Positions 34,101-47,800 of a stretch of 64,000 bases of DNA are shown in pieces. The stretch is taken from the NCBI RefSeq assembly GCF_018320785.1, contig NC_054866.1, positions 29,303,000-29,366,999 of the forward strand, given 5' to 3'. The notes below the pieces were generated by a model. That model searched no databases. It was not told where the DNA came from and saw only the letters and a program-made list of their open reading frames with translations. Position 1 is the first letter of the stretch, and every line of letters begins with the position of its first letter. Source of the stretch: Cheilinus undulatus (lineage: Eukaryota; Chordata; Actinopteri; Labriformes; Labridae). Made by a program: the position numbers and the translations under genes.

Positions 34101-37100
34101 TAAATTTACCTTGCACAAGTGACATCATGGAGAGTCCGCAGCAGGCAACCGTGTTTAAAAATGAAGCCAATGTGGAAGTGAAAAAAAATGAAATTTCCTC
34201 TTGAGGTTATCTGCAAAATCCCCAAACGTCCCTTTTACACCTAAATAAAAATGCCCATTTTACAGTGTAAGTATAAATGTTTATACCCTGGTCTAAAGCT
34301 CATGTCTTTATTGGTACACAGTGTTCAGGACCTGAATTCTTAAAAAAAAAAAAAATCATCTGTTTTGATTTTACACAAGGGGAATGCCTGTGTTGTAATT
34401 CGGTCGTGAGTGTGTTGGTACCAGTCCCATTTCGAAACTCCCCTCTTCCTGTTGCCCGTTTCTATTTTCTGCTCCGTGGCTCTCACTGACATACACCAGG
34501 AACAGGAAGGAGGAAGATGACAAGGGCCCAGGTGTGTCAGACAGGAAGATTTTCTTTCACTTTCTTCTCTCAACAGATCTTGTAAGATTGATTTACAAAG
34601 TGCAGATGAATTGACTGATAATTTTCGAAATGTTTTGCTATGACTTACATCAACATGGAGGCAAAACTATGTGGCTCATAGCCATCAATGGTCACTACCA
34701 GCACCGAAGAGAGAAAGAGTTGCATCACCTCCATTCACTTCAGCAGACTAGTTTTTTCCACCGCATGGAGACCTCGAATAGATCCAAACAATGGACCGAA
34801 CAGACGTTTTGGCCATAGAGAAATTATATTGAGTGAGCTCTCTACAAAGATAAAAACTTGGAAACAAAAATACACTTAATGCATGAATTGTCATCACATT
34901 TAAACCTGTGTAGTAATAGTTTTAAGAGTATTGTAGCATATTTATCAGTTTCCCAGAATTAGCCTGATTAATGTGAACATTTAGTTGTCATTTACTTTAT
35001 AATAATAAAATCACTTGATACTCATATTATTATAACATTTTTTCAGAATTAATATTTTTAAGAGCAATTCAGTATAATTTGGCTTTATCAAATTATACTA
35101 AATTAATAAGCAGCTAGCAAACAATAACAACTGATGCAGCTGTTATGGTAAATTGGTTTGAAAGCTGCTGTTTTAGAAATAGATAACTGAAACCAAGAAT
35201 TACTTTTGATTTTTATTACTTTAAATTGAAATTAAAATTGTATTTTTTTACTGTTAGATGTCATTTATGAAGTAGGACTGTCAGCATTAATATATAAATC
35301 ACAATTAATGAAGGGCCATAAGTAGTGTGTTAATTTTTTGAATCGCAATTCATTGCATGCTTAACTGTCCCTTTTAGACTTCGGTTAGGCAATTGCATTG
35401 TCTTGATGAAGCTACAGGGATGTAGAATAAGTATTTTGACAACTCTCAGACAACTAAGTGGAAAAATTGGAAAACATCTACACTTTAAGTCATCAAATAT
35501 TTCTCTTTTTCTGTTCTCTCATTTCCTTTTCAATCCATCACAAGTTCCTTTTGAACTGAAATTCACAAGTGAATAATAAATGGATGCTATCCAATGTGAA
35601 GCAATATCTGACACTCACATGCTGTCAGGACATGGTGTAGTGTTAATAAATTAAAATGTTTACAGTAACAATACTAATGTTTCAAACCCAACTAAGGCAT
35701 TGTCTTTTTAAACTCTGAAAACATGTTAAACATGGGCACAGACTTTGAAGTAGCTTTTTGAGATAGACTGCTTCAGAGTTAGATATATACATAGTATCTG
35801 ACAGAGAAATAGAAACACATTTGTCAAATTATGAGAGAAACTTCAATTCTTGAAAATATTAAAACCATATTGGCATTCTGATGTTAACAGTATTAGAGGT
35901 TTCTAATCCCTACCTGCCACATGTAGTTCAACATACTAATGGTTGCTAATCAGCACCTAGCACTGGCAGCTTTGACCTAGTATTATAAGTATTTTTGTAT
36001 ATGTTTGATCCTAATCAAATTTAAGGCTAAATTTTATCTTGAGCATTAACGTATATACTGCAACACACAATGATACAGAAAGAACAAAAGTGTATGCAGG
36101 TATTTCCGGTGAGCCTTAATTTGTGTCAGTTACTGTGTCCTCAAGCTAAGTAAAAAAAAAAAGCCTTCATATAGACTGAAGCTGTGTCCACACAATAGAT
36201 CTGATTGGATAATATTTAAACTTAAAATCACATTTGTTAGCCAAGGCAAAGTGGGCTCAAGCCCACAGAAAAATCATGGACTTATGCAGTATCTCTGTAT
36301 TTAGTAAGTGCTCAAATTGTAGGCTATATGTAAAACTCATTTCCACAGCATGTGTGCATAGTGTGTGTTTTCAGTGTGTTTTTTTAGATGGGGCCTACAC
36401 TAGAAAAACGTATGTGTCTGCGGGTTAAAGCTATTGAAGTTGTCCTTTCTCACAGAGTAATGCACTATTTCACAGAATTTCAGCGATTCGTGCAATCATT
36501 CACACCGTCAGAGGGAACAAAGAATAAGCCTGAGATAACAAACTGAGTACTGAGAGGAAAGCTTCCTCACAGCCCGAGCTCTGGTCCTGTGGGTTTGCTT
36601 TGGTGTTAAAGGTGCTTTTCCCACAAATTTCTACCAGTGGGACCCTGGTTTAAAAGGGCTTGGATTGTTGTTTGAGTGTAAGCTAACCCCAGGCTTTCTT
36701 GGACCCCTACACACAGATTTGAAGCTATCAGACACTGGGCTTCAGTACTTTAGACAATGAGAGCCTCTCTCTCATTACAGTTTGGTGCACGCCTTGCCAA
36801 ACCTGCAGGGTTCCAGCCAGGAAACTAACATTTTTTATAACATGTTAGGCCTCCCTTTGAAATAAAGCTCAGTTCCTTATTTTATTTTTTTTTTGCAACT
36901 ATTCATCCCTAAAATCAAGGGATGTTAAAGGATTTTGAGTATTTTCATGCTTGCTATTTTGATTAGGTTAGATAAAGTGGCATTTCAATTGTATAAAAAC
37001 CCTCTGCTCTTCAGTGGCCTTCTTTTATAATTCAAACAGATGTTGGATTAATGTTAGTGCTGTGCATGTGGTGCCTCGTGCACCAGTCTTTGATGTTATA

Positions 37101-38080
37101 ACCACAACATTCATGGTATTCCTTGTTGAATTGGCCCTTGAGAGAAGAGCAAATAAGCACACCCAGGAGGGGGGTCTCATCAAAGCCCAGTGGCAGTCTG
37201 TAACACAGATGTAAAGGCAAAGCCCCTACCTCTGCACCTCAGCTGATGCATTCACTTTCACTGCCTCTTTAATCAAGGGGAGGGTGAAGAGATAAGTGTT
37301 GTTGTTTTCAGTCAGCTTTAATCTATTAAAAAGTTTGCTCAACTGAGCAGTGAACTTTCTGACTGCATGGTGCAATATTTGTCATTTATTTCAGATCTGT
37401 GAACATCAAGGCCAATCTGTACTGCTTTGTAAATACACTTGAGAAGATTTGGCAGTCACTGTTGTTGGTTAAGCAAATGTGTGTATGGTTTTATGGAAAA
37501 GATCATGCACTTAACAGGGGGTCACAGCACTCATTTATTCTATTGGCCAAGCAAGTTTGCTTTTTAAATGTACAACGCAGTCAGTCTGAAAACAAAGACA
37601 TGATCATCGAAGGAAAGTGGCTAAGTTTGTCATTATTTTTCTTGTCTTTGATCTTTAATTGTGCAGAATGCAGGATTCAATAAACCAGAGGTAGATTTAT
37701 CATTTTGTTCTTGTTCTTGTTCTGGAAAAAAATGTTCTAAAACCTAATTTCAAGCTTTACATTTTTGAACATGCAGTTAATGTTTCATTTAAAGTAAACA
37801 CAAGATACCTGTGCCCCAGTAAATAATGTACAAAAGCTATTTATTGAGCTTCATTGCACCTGTCAAATCTTTTTTTCATGTTTCAAACTCTCTTCTTTTC
37901 TTATATATTCTGCTTATTTGTCAGTATTTGAGAAATGGACTAAATATCTATGAGCAATCCTGTGGAAATAGAAAAAAAAAGGCCCATCTAAAAAAGGATG
38001 CAAGAGTACGTTAATTAAAGATATTATCCGCATTGTACGAGTACATTAAAGAAACTGTCTGTTTTGTGATTACATTAGTG
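31152..38080. other. long gene-free interval upstream of slc1a5
   Basis: No supported gene in 6.9 kb. Seen: a LINE-tail-like piece at 32065-32120 (ATAGATAGACAGACAGATAC, then AATCCCAGAGAAATTCAAG), a (TG)n plus G run at 32851-32875, and a repeat-like GGACTGTCAGCATTAAT segment near 35276. Relatively free of recognised transposons compared with the first 31 kb. Any regulatory role is unproven. Confidence 0.5.
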
Positions 38081-38143
38081 AAACCGTTGATGAGTGATTG
38101 ACATCCATCCTCCTATTATTTCCTACTCCGGCACGCCTGGCCC

Positions 38144-38190
38144 TGACGTCACAGGGCGGGGACGGTAACCTTCCTGGATCTATAAGCAGC
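38144..38190 (+). promoter_or_regulatory. slc1a5: slc1a5 core promoter: CRE, GC box, TATA-like box
   Basis: A full cAMP-response element TGACGTCA (38144-38151) is followed by a GC box GGGCGGGG (38154-38161) and a TATA-like TATAAGC (38181-38187). The spacing predicts transcription starting near 38210, about 135 bases before the ATG. CREB/ATF-family factors bind CRE sites; mammalian SLC1A5 is an amino-acid-stress gene, so ATF control is a reasonable inference. Confidence 0.6.
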
Positions 38191-38346
38191 GCACGCTGTG
38201 GAGTACCGGAGCAGTGTATGTGGATGGTGACGACGGAGGCATTTTGCACAAGTAATATTGAAACGTTACTCCTACTACAGTAGCGGCGTGTTTGGGGGAA
38301 CTATCTGTGCTTTTAGGATAGTTTAGATAAACTTTCAACGCACACA

Positions 38347-38882
38347 ATGGCTGAAAAGATAGACATGGAGGACGGAAAGACATCCAACGGCGAGGCGCAC
38401 CTCGATGAGCCGGTGGCCAACGGACCAGCCCCCCTGAAGAAGAATCCAGAGCCGATGCCCCAGAGAGTAAAGAGAATAGTGATGGCCAACCTGCTCGTAA
38501 TCCTCACTGTAGCCGGGGTCATCATCGGGGTTTTTATTGGACTTGGTGTGCGCAACGTGGCGCTGACCAGGACCCAGGTCATCTACATCGGGTTCCCCGG
38601 TGAGCTGCTCATCCGGCTGCTTAAAATGATCATAATCCCTCTTGTGGTGTGTAGTTTAGTTTCTGGGGCCGCCAGCATCGACCCCAAAGCCCTGGGCAAA
38701 CTTGGTGGCTGGGCCATGCTCTTTTTCTTGGTCACCACGTTAATCGCGTCGTCCATTGGTGTTGTGATGGCTTTTATACTGACTCCTGGCTCCGTTACTA
38801 TAACCAAACCAAAGGTGCCTGGCTTGGATGACAGCGTTCCTGAAGCCAAAGAAGTGATAGACTCCTTTTTAGATTTAATCAG
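38347..38882 (+). CDS. slc1a5: slc1a5 coding exon 1
   Basis: It encodes residues 1-178 and part of 179: a polar cytosolic N-terminus (about 45 residues), then the first membrane helices, ending at DLI-R. The ATG context is CACACAATGG. Donor GTGAGT at 38883. Confidence 0.95.
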
Positions 38883-41800
38883 GTGAGTAACCCCCTTCAA
38901 CATTAACACCTACTGTCCCTTTTGACTCATACAAAGTTTAATGACATGTCAGGGTAGCTAATTGACCATTCATGATAGGTGTCAAAGTTGGTACTCAGTA
39001 ATAGCTCTCAGTTAAAGAAGCAAGGCTCTCTTCACGTCATCTATTGTCATTACACCTTGTTGTATGACTCTTAAAGGTAAAATACCTTCTAGTGCTAAAA
39101 GGGGACAGTAGCCAAATGAAACCTGTCGCTTAATTTACTCCTTGCTTCGTGTGCTGTAATGACAGGAAGCAGTTGCATCAGCTCAGCTGTGTTCACACGG
39201 AGGGTTAACCCAGCCGGGCAGAGAGCCAGTTGTCACGGAAAGCTCAATGAAACACTCCCCTGCCGAACAGTGTACCCCAAACAATGAGAAATTGCCTTAA
39301 TTGATCATGTTTATTTCACAGGTGCACGTGAAGTCTAGCTAGCTAAACTTAAGAGTGACATCTGTCACTCCTGAGCTGACTACTTGTCGTAGAGAGAAAA
39401 ACATTGTGAAAACAAAACTACCAAAGTTTTCTCTTTTGCTTCTTTGTAAGTGTACTTTATGTAATTTCCAGAGAACTTTAAATTTGAATTGACCATTACA
39501 GTCAAGAACCCCTCCTTTGTTTCCACCACCGTGAACAGAAAAGCCATACAGCCGATGCTAGGGACACGTGTTACTGAGAAATGTGGTCTAACATGCTATT
39601 TATGCCAGGAAGCAGCCTGTAGGCCCTTTTCCCTAGTTGATCTGGTTATGATCGTAGCCCAGAGGATGCCTATTTTTTATCACATTCATGGGACATTCAT
39701 AAGACATGAGCCACCTCGTGTCCATACCAAAGAACCCCGCATATGACTCAGCAGGACTTGACTCAGACACTAAAAAAGTTAGAACTATGCAATAGGAACT
39801 TACTTTGAGAAATACTTCCTACAATGTAAGTTTAACAATGGTATGTTTTTCATTAGTTTAGACATCTCTTACTTTGACCTTCATCAAAATGGGTGTAGCT
39901 TATCTAAACTAACAGCTTTTTCAAAAGATTAGAGCACATAAAAGTTGTATCAGGCTCGACCCTTCGTAAAAACATGGCTTCACTGTGTTATGCAATGTCA
40001 TAGAGTGCGGTCTTAGATGTTTGTCTACCAAAAACAAGAAACAGGACTGTATTTAGATTAAACAAACAAGTAAACATGTCCCTTTAGGTGTGAAAGCACG
40101 CTGTACATGTGTCTGTGAAGTACCCTTTAAGGATCAGACTAGTGCACATATACCAACAACACTCAGTTCTTTTTCATGTTGTCTTGAAGCACATTTGACT
40201 CTGTTGTGTAAGTTTTTCTGGTTTGAACAGTGTGCAGTCTTCACGGCTGCTTTCCATAAATTATAGAATTGTGCACTATAAAAGCCACTATTATCCATCC
40301 TCCCTCCCCATACTTTCCCTCCCCCTCCCAGATCCCCTGCAGTGTGACCCAGCCCTGGAAACACCTCCTTAAACATTTCATTCTCTCCAGAGCCAGATTA
40401 GACATGCAAGAGTAACGGGGCAAAACTTAACCACTCACAGATTAACATTGTTACCCTGATTTGTCTCTTGCACAACAGTGTCTATATGTGGCAGCACAAT
40501 GCTTTCATTAAAGAATAACACTCTGGCACAGTTTGGCATGTTGCATATTATCTCACAGATTGCTCAAGTTCTGGTTTGGTTAAAAGTAGTCACCATTATA
40601 AAAGCAGGCTTCCTTTGAGGAGCAGTGCAGCGCTCATATTTTTCAGTAAACTGGCACTCATGAGTGCAGCCTATTATTACTGTTGCCTGCACTCATCTTC
40701 TGTAGCCATTTGCTGTTGAAAGAGGATAAAAAAAAAAAACAATCAGGAAAGTAATATTTTTCTCGTGCAGCACACACAGCCCCACTCACACACATTTTCA
40801 CATTATCCTAATAGGACAGGAGCCACAACCCGTGGCTCTCATTAGAGCGTGTCCTCTCAGTCGGTGTCCTGCTTAGTTTTGACAACAAAGACGGCATGAG
40901 ACTTTGACTGAGGAGCTGTTCAACAAAGGGTATTAATAGCTCAGCCTTTGTTCATGGATGCATACTCTTAAATTCCTACTAACATGTCAGCCCAAGGATA
41001 CACGTGTGCGCTTTTAGACTGAAGGCACTCCTATATCCTTGTTGACATATCTTATCTCACACTTTGTTTGTTTTCTTACTAAATCAACACAAACTTCACT
41101 GATAGGCTGTTCTAGTGTCACTTTTGAGTATAATGCCTACTGTCAGTGTTTGCCTTGCACCATGGAGAAGATAGTAACACCATAGTAATTTTCAAATATT
41201 AGTCTAATATTTTTGTCCAGCATCTTAGCAGATAGCTAATGGCAGCATAACTGAGTTGTGTACACCAAACAGTCAAAAGACTTTCAAATTTTTTTCCCAT
41301 CATACAGTACATCAATAATGTAATTTTTCTTTATCTCCAAAAGTCTTGGTCAATCAACCAACCCTTAGATCATTAAAACGTTTATTAACAGAGCAGTTAA
41401 GAAACAACAAGGACAAGGAAATAGATGAACAAGAAAGCCATTAGAGTCTGAAAAGGGAAATATTTTAAGAAACTATATTAAGTGTTTGGCAGGAAATTTG
41501 ACATGAATCACTCCACGTTGACGAGGAGGCACAAGGTGTTCCCTAACACCCCATTTGCTGGATAAACATCAGATTAATGTGACTTAAAGAGGCTCAACAA
41601 AAGAAAAAACACACCCAACTAATGATGCTTAACTGTAACGTGAGTATTTTGTCATACCACACTGTTCTTCTTTTTTGTTTTGAGATGGTTGCGATGATTT
41701 CAGAGCCAGAATTTAATTTACCTTCAATCTTCATATCAAATATATGCCTCCCTTTACTTGTGATTTAAAACAAAACCCAAACGGAGACTGAATTGAATAT

Positions 41801-44800
41801 AGTACTTATCTTATCTGCATTCAAGAATGTAAACTGTTTAGTATTGCTTTAGAAGGGTGTGCTTTACAAAGTGTTGTGTAGGTATTGTTTCGCTAAAACT
41901 AAAAGTAGTAGCGCTACAGGTGTTCAGACTTTTCCCAGCATGGTTTCTGCTGCTCTGAATCCCTGCAAGAGTGAATGAGGATGTAATTTTCTCTCATTAG
42001 AGTTTGGTTTTGTACCTGTGCCAGGAATGTAGTACTCACAGAAAAGAACAAGGAGATGGAAGAGGATCCTTCAGGTTTTAGCTCAGCATTAGTGAGTAAA
42101 AGTATGTAATTTATTTCAACTTTATTATCGTTATAATAGTTCAGAGCAGGCTCACTCACTTTCATTTTTAAAGTCTCTTTGTAGGTCTAAAAAATTAAGC
42201 CTAAGTTGCTAAAAATAAGACATATTCCCATCTAAAATCTTATGATTTCAAAGGTTTTGAACAAAAAACACATTTGAATATTCAAATAAAGTCGAGTGTT
42301 GACACAGAGACCTAACAGGCCTCTGTCTCGTCTCTTTGCAGCACTACAGGCCTGTGATTCAGTAGCATGCTGCCCTGTCACACAGTCACATGATGTTTAA
42401 TCCTGATGTTATATGTTCCAGTGAAAGTGAATGAATGGCTGCTAAGAGCTTGTGAAGTTAATGCCTTATTACTCTAAATCCATTACGGTCAGCCGAGTGA
42501 AGGGGTATCGAGGTTAACGTTGGGTTCATGAGTTCTTAGAGAGCTTTAATGTGAAGTCTGACCTATGTACCAGCATGTGTATGTGTGTACCTGTTAGAAC
42601 AGAAAAGAACAACACAGCAGCTAAAAAGGTTAGAATGAAAAGAGATTAATGTCTTGGCTAATTCTACCTACATGACTTCTAAAGAAAACAATATCTACGT
42701 TATTTCAAAGGTTAGGCTTTAAACTAAGACTGTGACCCAAAGCTGCTTTGTATTTTTTTACCTCTGCTTTGTGACACAAAATAAGAGGTACGTGAATTAA
42801 AGTCAGTAAAACACAGTTGTTAGCATTATTGTTTATAATTATAAAGTCAGTTTTAGTGATTGATAGTATCGAAAAGCACAGAACCGATGGCCCAGTGGGC
42901 AACCAGACTATTGTAGGTATCAGTAGGTAGAGCCAGTCATCCTGCCGTTGGTAGGCTGTTGGTTCGATCTCCAGTTACATCTCGATGTGTCCTTCGGCAA
43001 GACACTCAACCCCAATTTGTTCCCACTGCTTTGTTCGTGGTGTATAAATGGGTATGGATGCATATGAATGGGATTAACTAATACTGAGGGCCAATTCTCT
43101 ATAGCATCCTCTGCAGGGTGAGTGGTGTTAGCCTTGGTTCAGATCCACCAGTAGCTTCTTTCCCACATGTAATTCCCCAGCCATCCATCCATCGTGAATG
43201 GCAAGCAGTCATTTGCACCGTGTCTTAAGTGGCAACATTGGCAACCTTCGAGTAACAAAATGTTGCAAATTAATTAGTGCAATGTAGACAGTGGGTAGGA
43301 GTTTTTCTGCAGTTTTGGGCAATGAAAACCAAGAAATTACCCAGTGTTTTGTGTCTTTCATTTCTGTTGGTTTATTTATTTATTTTATTTAAATGTATTC
43401 TACCAGCAAAACCTCACTGAGACTAAGAGTCTCATTATCAAGGGTACCCTGGCCAAGACAGGCAGGAGCGCAATTAGCAAAGGCATGGACATAAAAACAG
43501 CAATTACAGTCACAGAAAAAAAACAAATCCTGAGTGACTGAGCAGAAAGTCATCAGTCAAAACATATACAACCCGATACACCTTCCTCTAATGTCTTGAA
43601 TCTGCCTTTAAAAGGTTTGAAGAGACAGCTCCTCAAGACATAAGGTCTTTTGTAGCAGATCCTAGGCAGCAGGAGCAGCATTACTGGAACTCCTTTTACC
43701 CATTTCAAGATGAATTTTGGGAACAGAGAGCAAAAATATTTTTTTTGACTGAGTCACAGAGGAAAGACGGTAACTTCCAGCACTTCATGCACAGTATGGT
43801 TGTCATAATATCCAAACCACTATCAATATTGCTTGAGTTTTCCTAATGTTAAATCCATTTTTGGCTATCTACAACAGAGCTATACTGGCTGTAAATATCT
43901 GCCATATTTGTGAATAAGTTTGTGGAGTTTTAAGCAGGACCAGCAGACATTCCTCAGCTGAAGTCTTGTTCTTTGTTCAGGCTCGTTCCTTAAACTCTAA
44001 AATGTGTTTTAAGGACTCAAGTTTTAGGCCTGGACTACATTTGTATATCAGTATCAGCTAAAATGAATTAGGAAATACCAGCAATATCGGGTATCATCAT
44101 ATAATTGTCAGTGTTGCTGTGTGCAGATCAGGAAAATGATCTAAATAAAGCTCAGTTGTTGATTTGTGAAATTACATATTACCTAACATGTTATTCCATT
44201 CCCTCCAGTTTCATCCACGTCTTTTTTTAATAACATCTTTTATATGCTGAGCACAGTAATTTCAGTTATTGTGTTTTCTTCCCTCCCCACAGAAACATCT
44301 TCCCCTCAAATCTGGTGTCAGCCGCCTTTCAGTCAGTAAGTACTGCAGCTTTATGCCATAATTTTACAAAACATACACAATTTCAAAGCTCCTGTGTGGA
44401 GTTTTAGCCTGTAATGAAGGGTGTGAAATTAATAAAACGGGTGCTTCTGTATGCTCAACAAAAGCAAGCAGTGCCATCAGAAAGAAGTTCAATTATATTT
44501 GTACTGTAAGTGTATATGACTGTCAGATGTGCAGATTAATGCTACACTGCCTAACAGCTTTTTTACTCTTTTTTTCAAAGCCAAAAATTGGCAGCGTGTA
44601 CTAAATAGAATTTTTCTTCCTTCTCAGTATGCAACCAGCTACAAGCTGATCACCAAAAATGGCACAAATGGAAACTTTAATATCACAGTGGAGAAGGTGA
44701 GTATAGTGAGCGGCCTAGAATACGCCAACTAAAATAAAAAATAAGATACTCCTCTATCAGTATTTCTGTGTCTTGACTCTTTTCCCATGTGCCTCAAGGT

Positions 44801-47800
44801 GCCCTTTGGAACAGACCAGGATGGCATGAATATTCTGGGCCTTGTAGTTTTTGCTATTGTGTTTGGCGTGGCGTTAAGGAAGCTTGGAGAGGAAGGAGAG
44901 ATCCTCATCAAGTTTTTCAACTCCTTCAACGAAGCCACCATGGTGCTGGTTTCCTGGATCATGTGGTAATAAAGGCCTCCCGTTTCCTAGATTAGAGGGG
45001 GGGCTGGAATGAAGTCAGTATAAAACTCTTTATTAAATTCATGCTATTTTCAAATCATCTCCTTCCTGTCTTCCCGAAGGTATGCCCCTCTTGGTATCAT
45101 GTTCCTTGTAGCTGGCAAGATCGTGGAGATGGACGATGTCGGCACTCTGTTTGCCAGTCTGGGGAAATACATCGCCTGCTGCATCATTGGACATGCTATC
45201 CACGGCTTTTTAGTGCTGCCGGCCATCTATTTCGTCATCACGAGGAAGAACCCATACACCTTCCTGTGGGGGATATTCACAGCTCTGGCTACGGCCTTCG
45301 GAACAAGCTCCAGGTAAACTCTTCCTTTCCCAGATGCACGCTTGTTTGTTCTGCTTACCTGTTAAATATCAAATACGGAGGCTCCCCTGTTCTAAAACAC
45401 ACACTCCTCTCTACAAACAAAAATGTGCATATCTCCTGCCTCAGTATGCTCACGCAATTCTTATTTCCTGTTTTTCAGCTCTGCCACGCTGCCCCTGATG
45501 ATGAAGTGTGTGGAGGAAAATAACGGCGTATCCAAGCACATCAGCCGCTTCATCCTGCCCATTGGAGCGACGGTCAACATGGATGGAGCTGCTCTCTTCC
45601 AGTGTGTGGCTGCTGTCTTCATCGCTCAGCTGAACAATGTTTCTTTGAACTTCATCCAAGTCATTACCATCCTGTAAGCCACTGTTAAACATCCACAACT
45701 ACAGAACTCACTCCATTGCCACGATGGATTTCCGTCATTTGGAAAAGTGTGGGGGGGCTACACTTTACTTATTGACGTCTCTGTGAAGTTAATGTACTGT
45801 TGAAGAAGACAGGGTTGGGGTTATAGTACACCATGGGTCTCAAACTCGCGGGACAATTGCGGCCCACAGGAAGATATTTTTTGGCCCCCCACTTGACATC
45901 AAAGTGTAGTGTTACTGTGGCCCGTGCCTTTTACACACGCACACGATTCAGTCGCAAAAATCCACTAGTTTCTGCTGCCAGTCAACAACGCTGCAGCTTT
46001 AAAGCCAACAAAAGGCTCAATTCATATTATATCCATAGTATGAATGAGCATTAAGAGATAAGAACAATTCAAAACAGGTGCCTTAATCCACAAATGCATT
46101 TAATTAACACACTGCAGCTGAAAAAACATGCTAGTTTGATCTCTTCATAATGAACAGTCTTCCGGTTGTTATGGTTGAGGGCAAAGGCATCAATAATTTC
46201 TGCTTGTTTTCAGGGCTCAGGTTCTGTCTGAGTTTAGTGCCAGCAGTAGGCTACCAGGGTGCTGGTCTGAAAGTCTCCACTGCTGTTCCTCAACTCATTC
46301 TTTAAATGACGCAGACATCACAGATCACTGATATGACAGGAAGGGTCAGAGATATGGATAGGAGTTTAAATAAGTCTATAAAGGCATCCAGAGGTTGTTG
46401 CCTTGTAAAACCAACTTCCCCTGAGTGGGATTAAAACAGCTGTGCTCAGGATGACAAATGTTTTCCCTGTGTAACTGTGACGCAGACATCGTATCTCGCT
46501 TTGGTGAGTGACTCAGTTCAATCTCTTGTCTGATTTAATCCCTGATTATTACAATCTATAATGCCAAAGTAATATCAACTAATTTTATTTACATATGTTT
46601 TAATTTTATGTCAACAAGAAGTGAAATTATGGTCTTGATCACTTAAGTTTAAACGGGACATGGTTTATAAATCCTGTGGCGTATTTAACTCCAGGTCTCA
46701 TCAAACAGTAAAAATTCCTCTCATAACGACAAAAAACAAAACTTTATAACTGAACATTTAATCCTAATCTGGACACAGGTATGAGACATGAGGCATGAGA
46801 GGTCAGCATGTTTGATCTTGATGCAGCGCTAAATTACGCACGGAGATGCCCCAGTTCATGATGCATGCAGGGACGTCAGGGGGATTCAGATAGAGTGGAC
46901 ATGCAGAAGAACGACTGTAGGGCTCATACATGGGTTTAAACTCAAGTTTTCACTCAGCAGGTGAGGGTTTGCAGCTTTATAAACAGGGCAGAAGTGCGCG
47001 AAGCTCTGCAAGAAAGAGTGTGAATCACCCTCTCTCTCTCTCTCTCTCTGTCTCTCTGTCTCTCTCTGTCTCTGTCTCTTGATCTCTCTCTCTCCCTCCT
47101 TCAGCTCATTCAGGAAGACCCCAGAAACGGGTGTCTGTGGCATTTGGTTTCACTGCCAAAAAGCAGAAGAAATGAAAAGCAGGATAGCCATTTACACAAC
47201 TGCTCTTAATTGTTCTTAATTGTTGGTGCTGCTGTGAGTTTTGTTTTTCTTGTAAAATGATATGGCTGTTCAAAGTACAATAAATAACTGAAAAGTTGTG
47301 GAGATGGTTGAATATTTCCATGACTACATTATATCTGAGTTAAGTCTTGCAAAAAGTGTTTTGTTGAATAGATTGAAAACATTGAAATTACATCAAAGCG
47401 AACTAACAGAAAAGCTGTTCAAAATCGCCTTCTTTAAAATGCTATTGGTCCTGAGAATCTTAATAGTGTGGGTGAAAGTCTTTTTACAACTCATATGCTT
47501 TATTAGAGAACAGTATGCTGTCTACATGCCCTTGGGCTAAGGGCATGTAGACAGTATAATCCTTTTTTACATGAAAACCTCTGGGAAGGGAACTGATAGG
47601 CAGAAAAAAGGCTCTTACACTTGTGGCATGGTAGGTTGATGGTTGGGTAATATGATTTGGTGTCGAAAAAAAATTTCAGTCAAAAGATGTTTTTTTTTGC
47701 TTTAATCCCTGAGAACTGGATTAAGTATGCTGTAAAAGTATCTTTCGTGTTCAGTATGAACAGTGACATCTTCCTTGTTTCTGTGTTAGTGTTACAGCAA

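Noticed and set aside
45041..45523. 160-residue frame across slc1a5 exon 5
   Set aside because: It is an out-of-frame reading of exon 5 and intron sequence.
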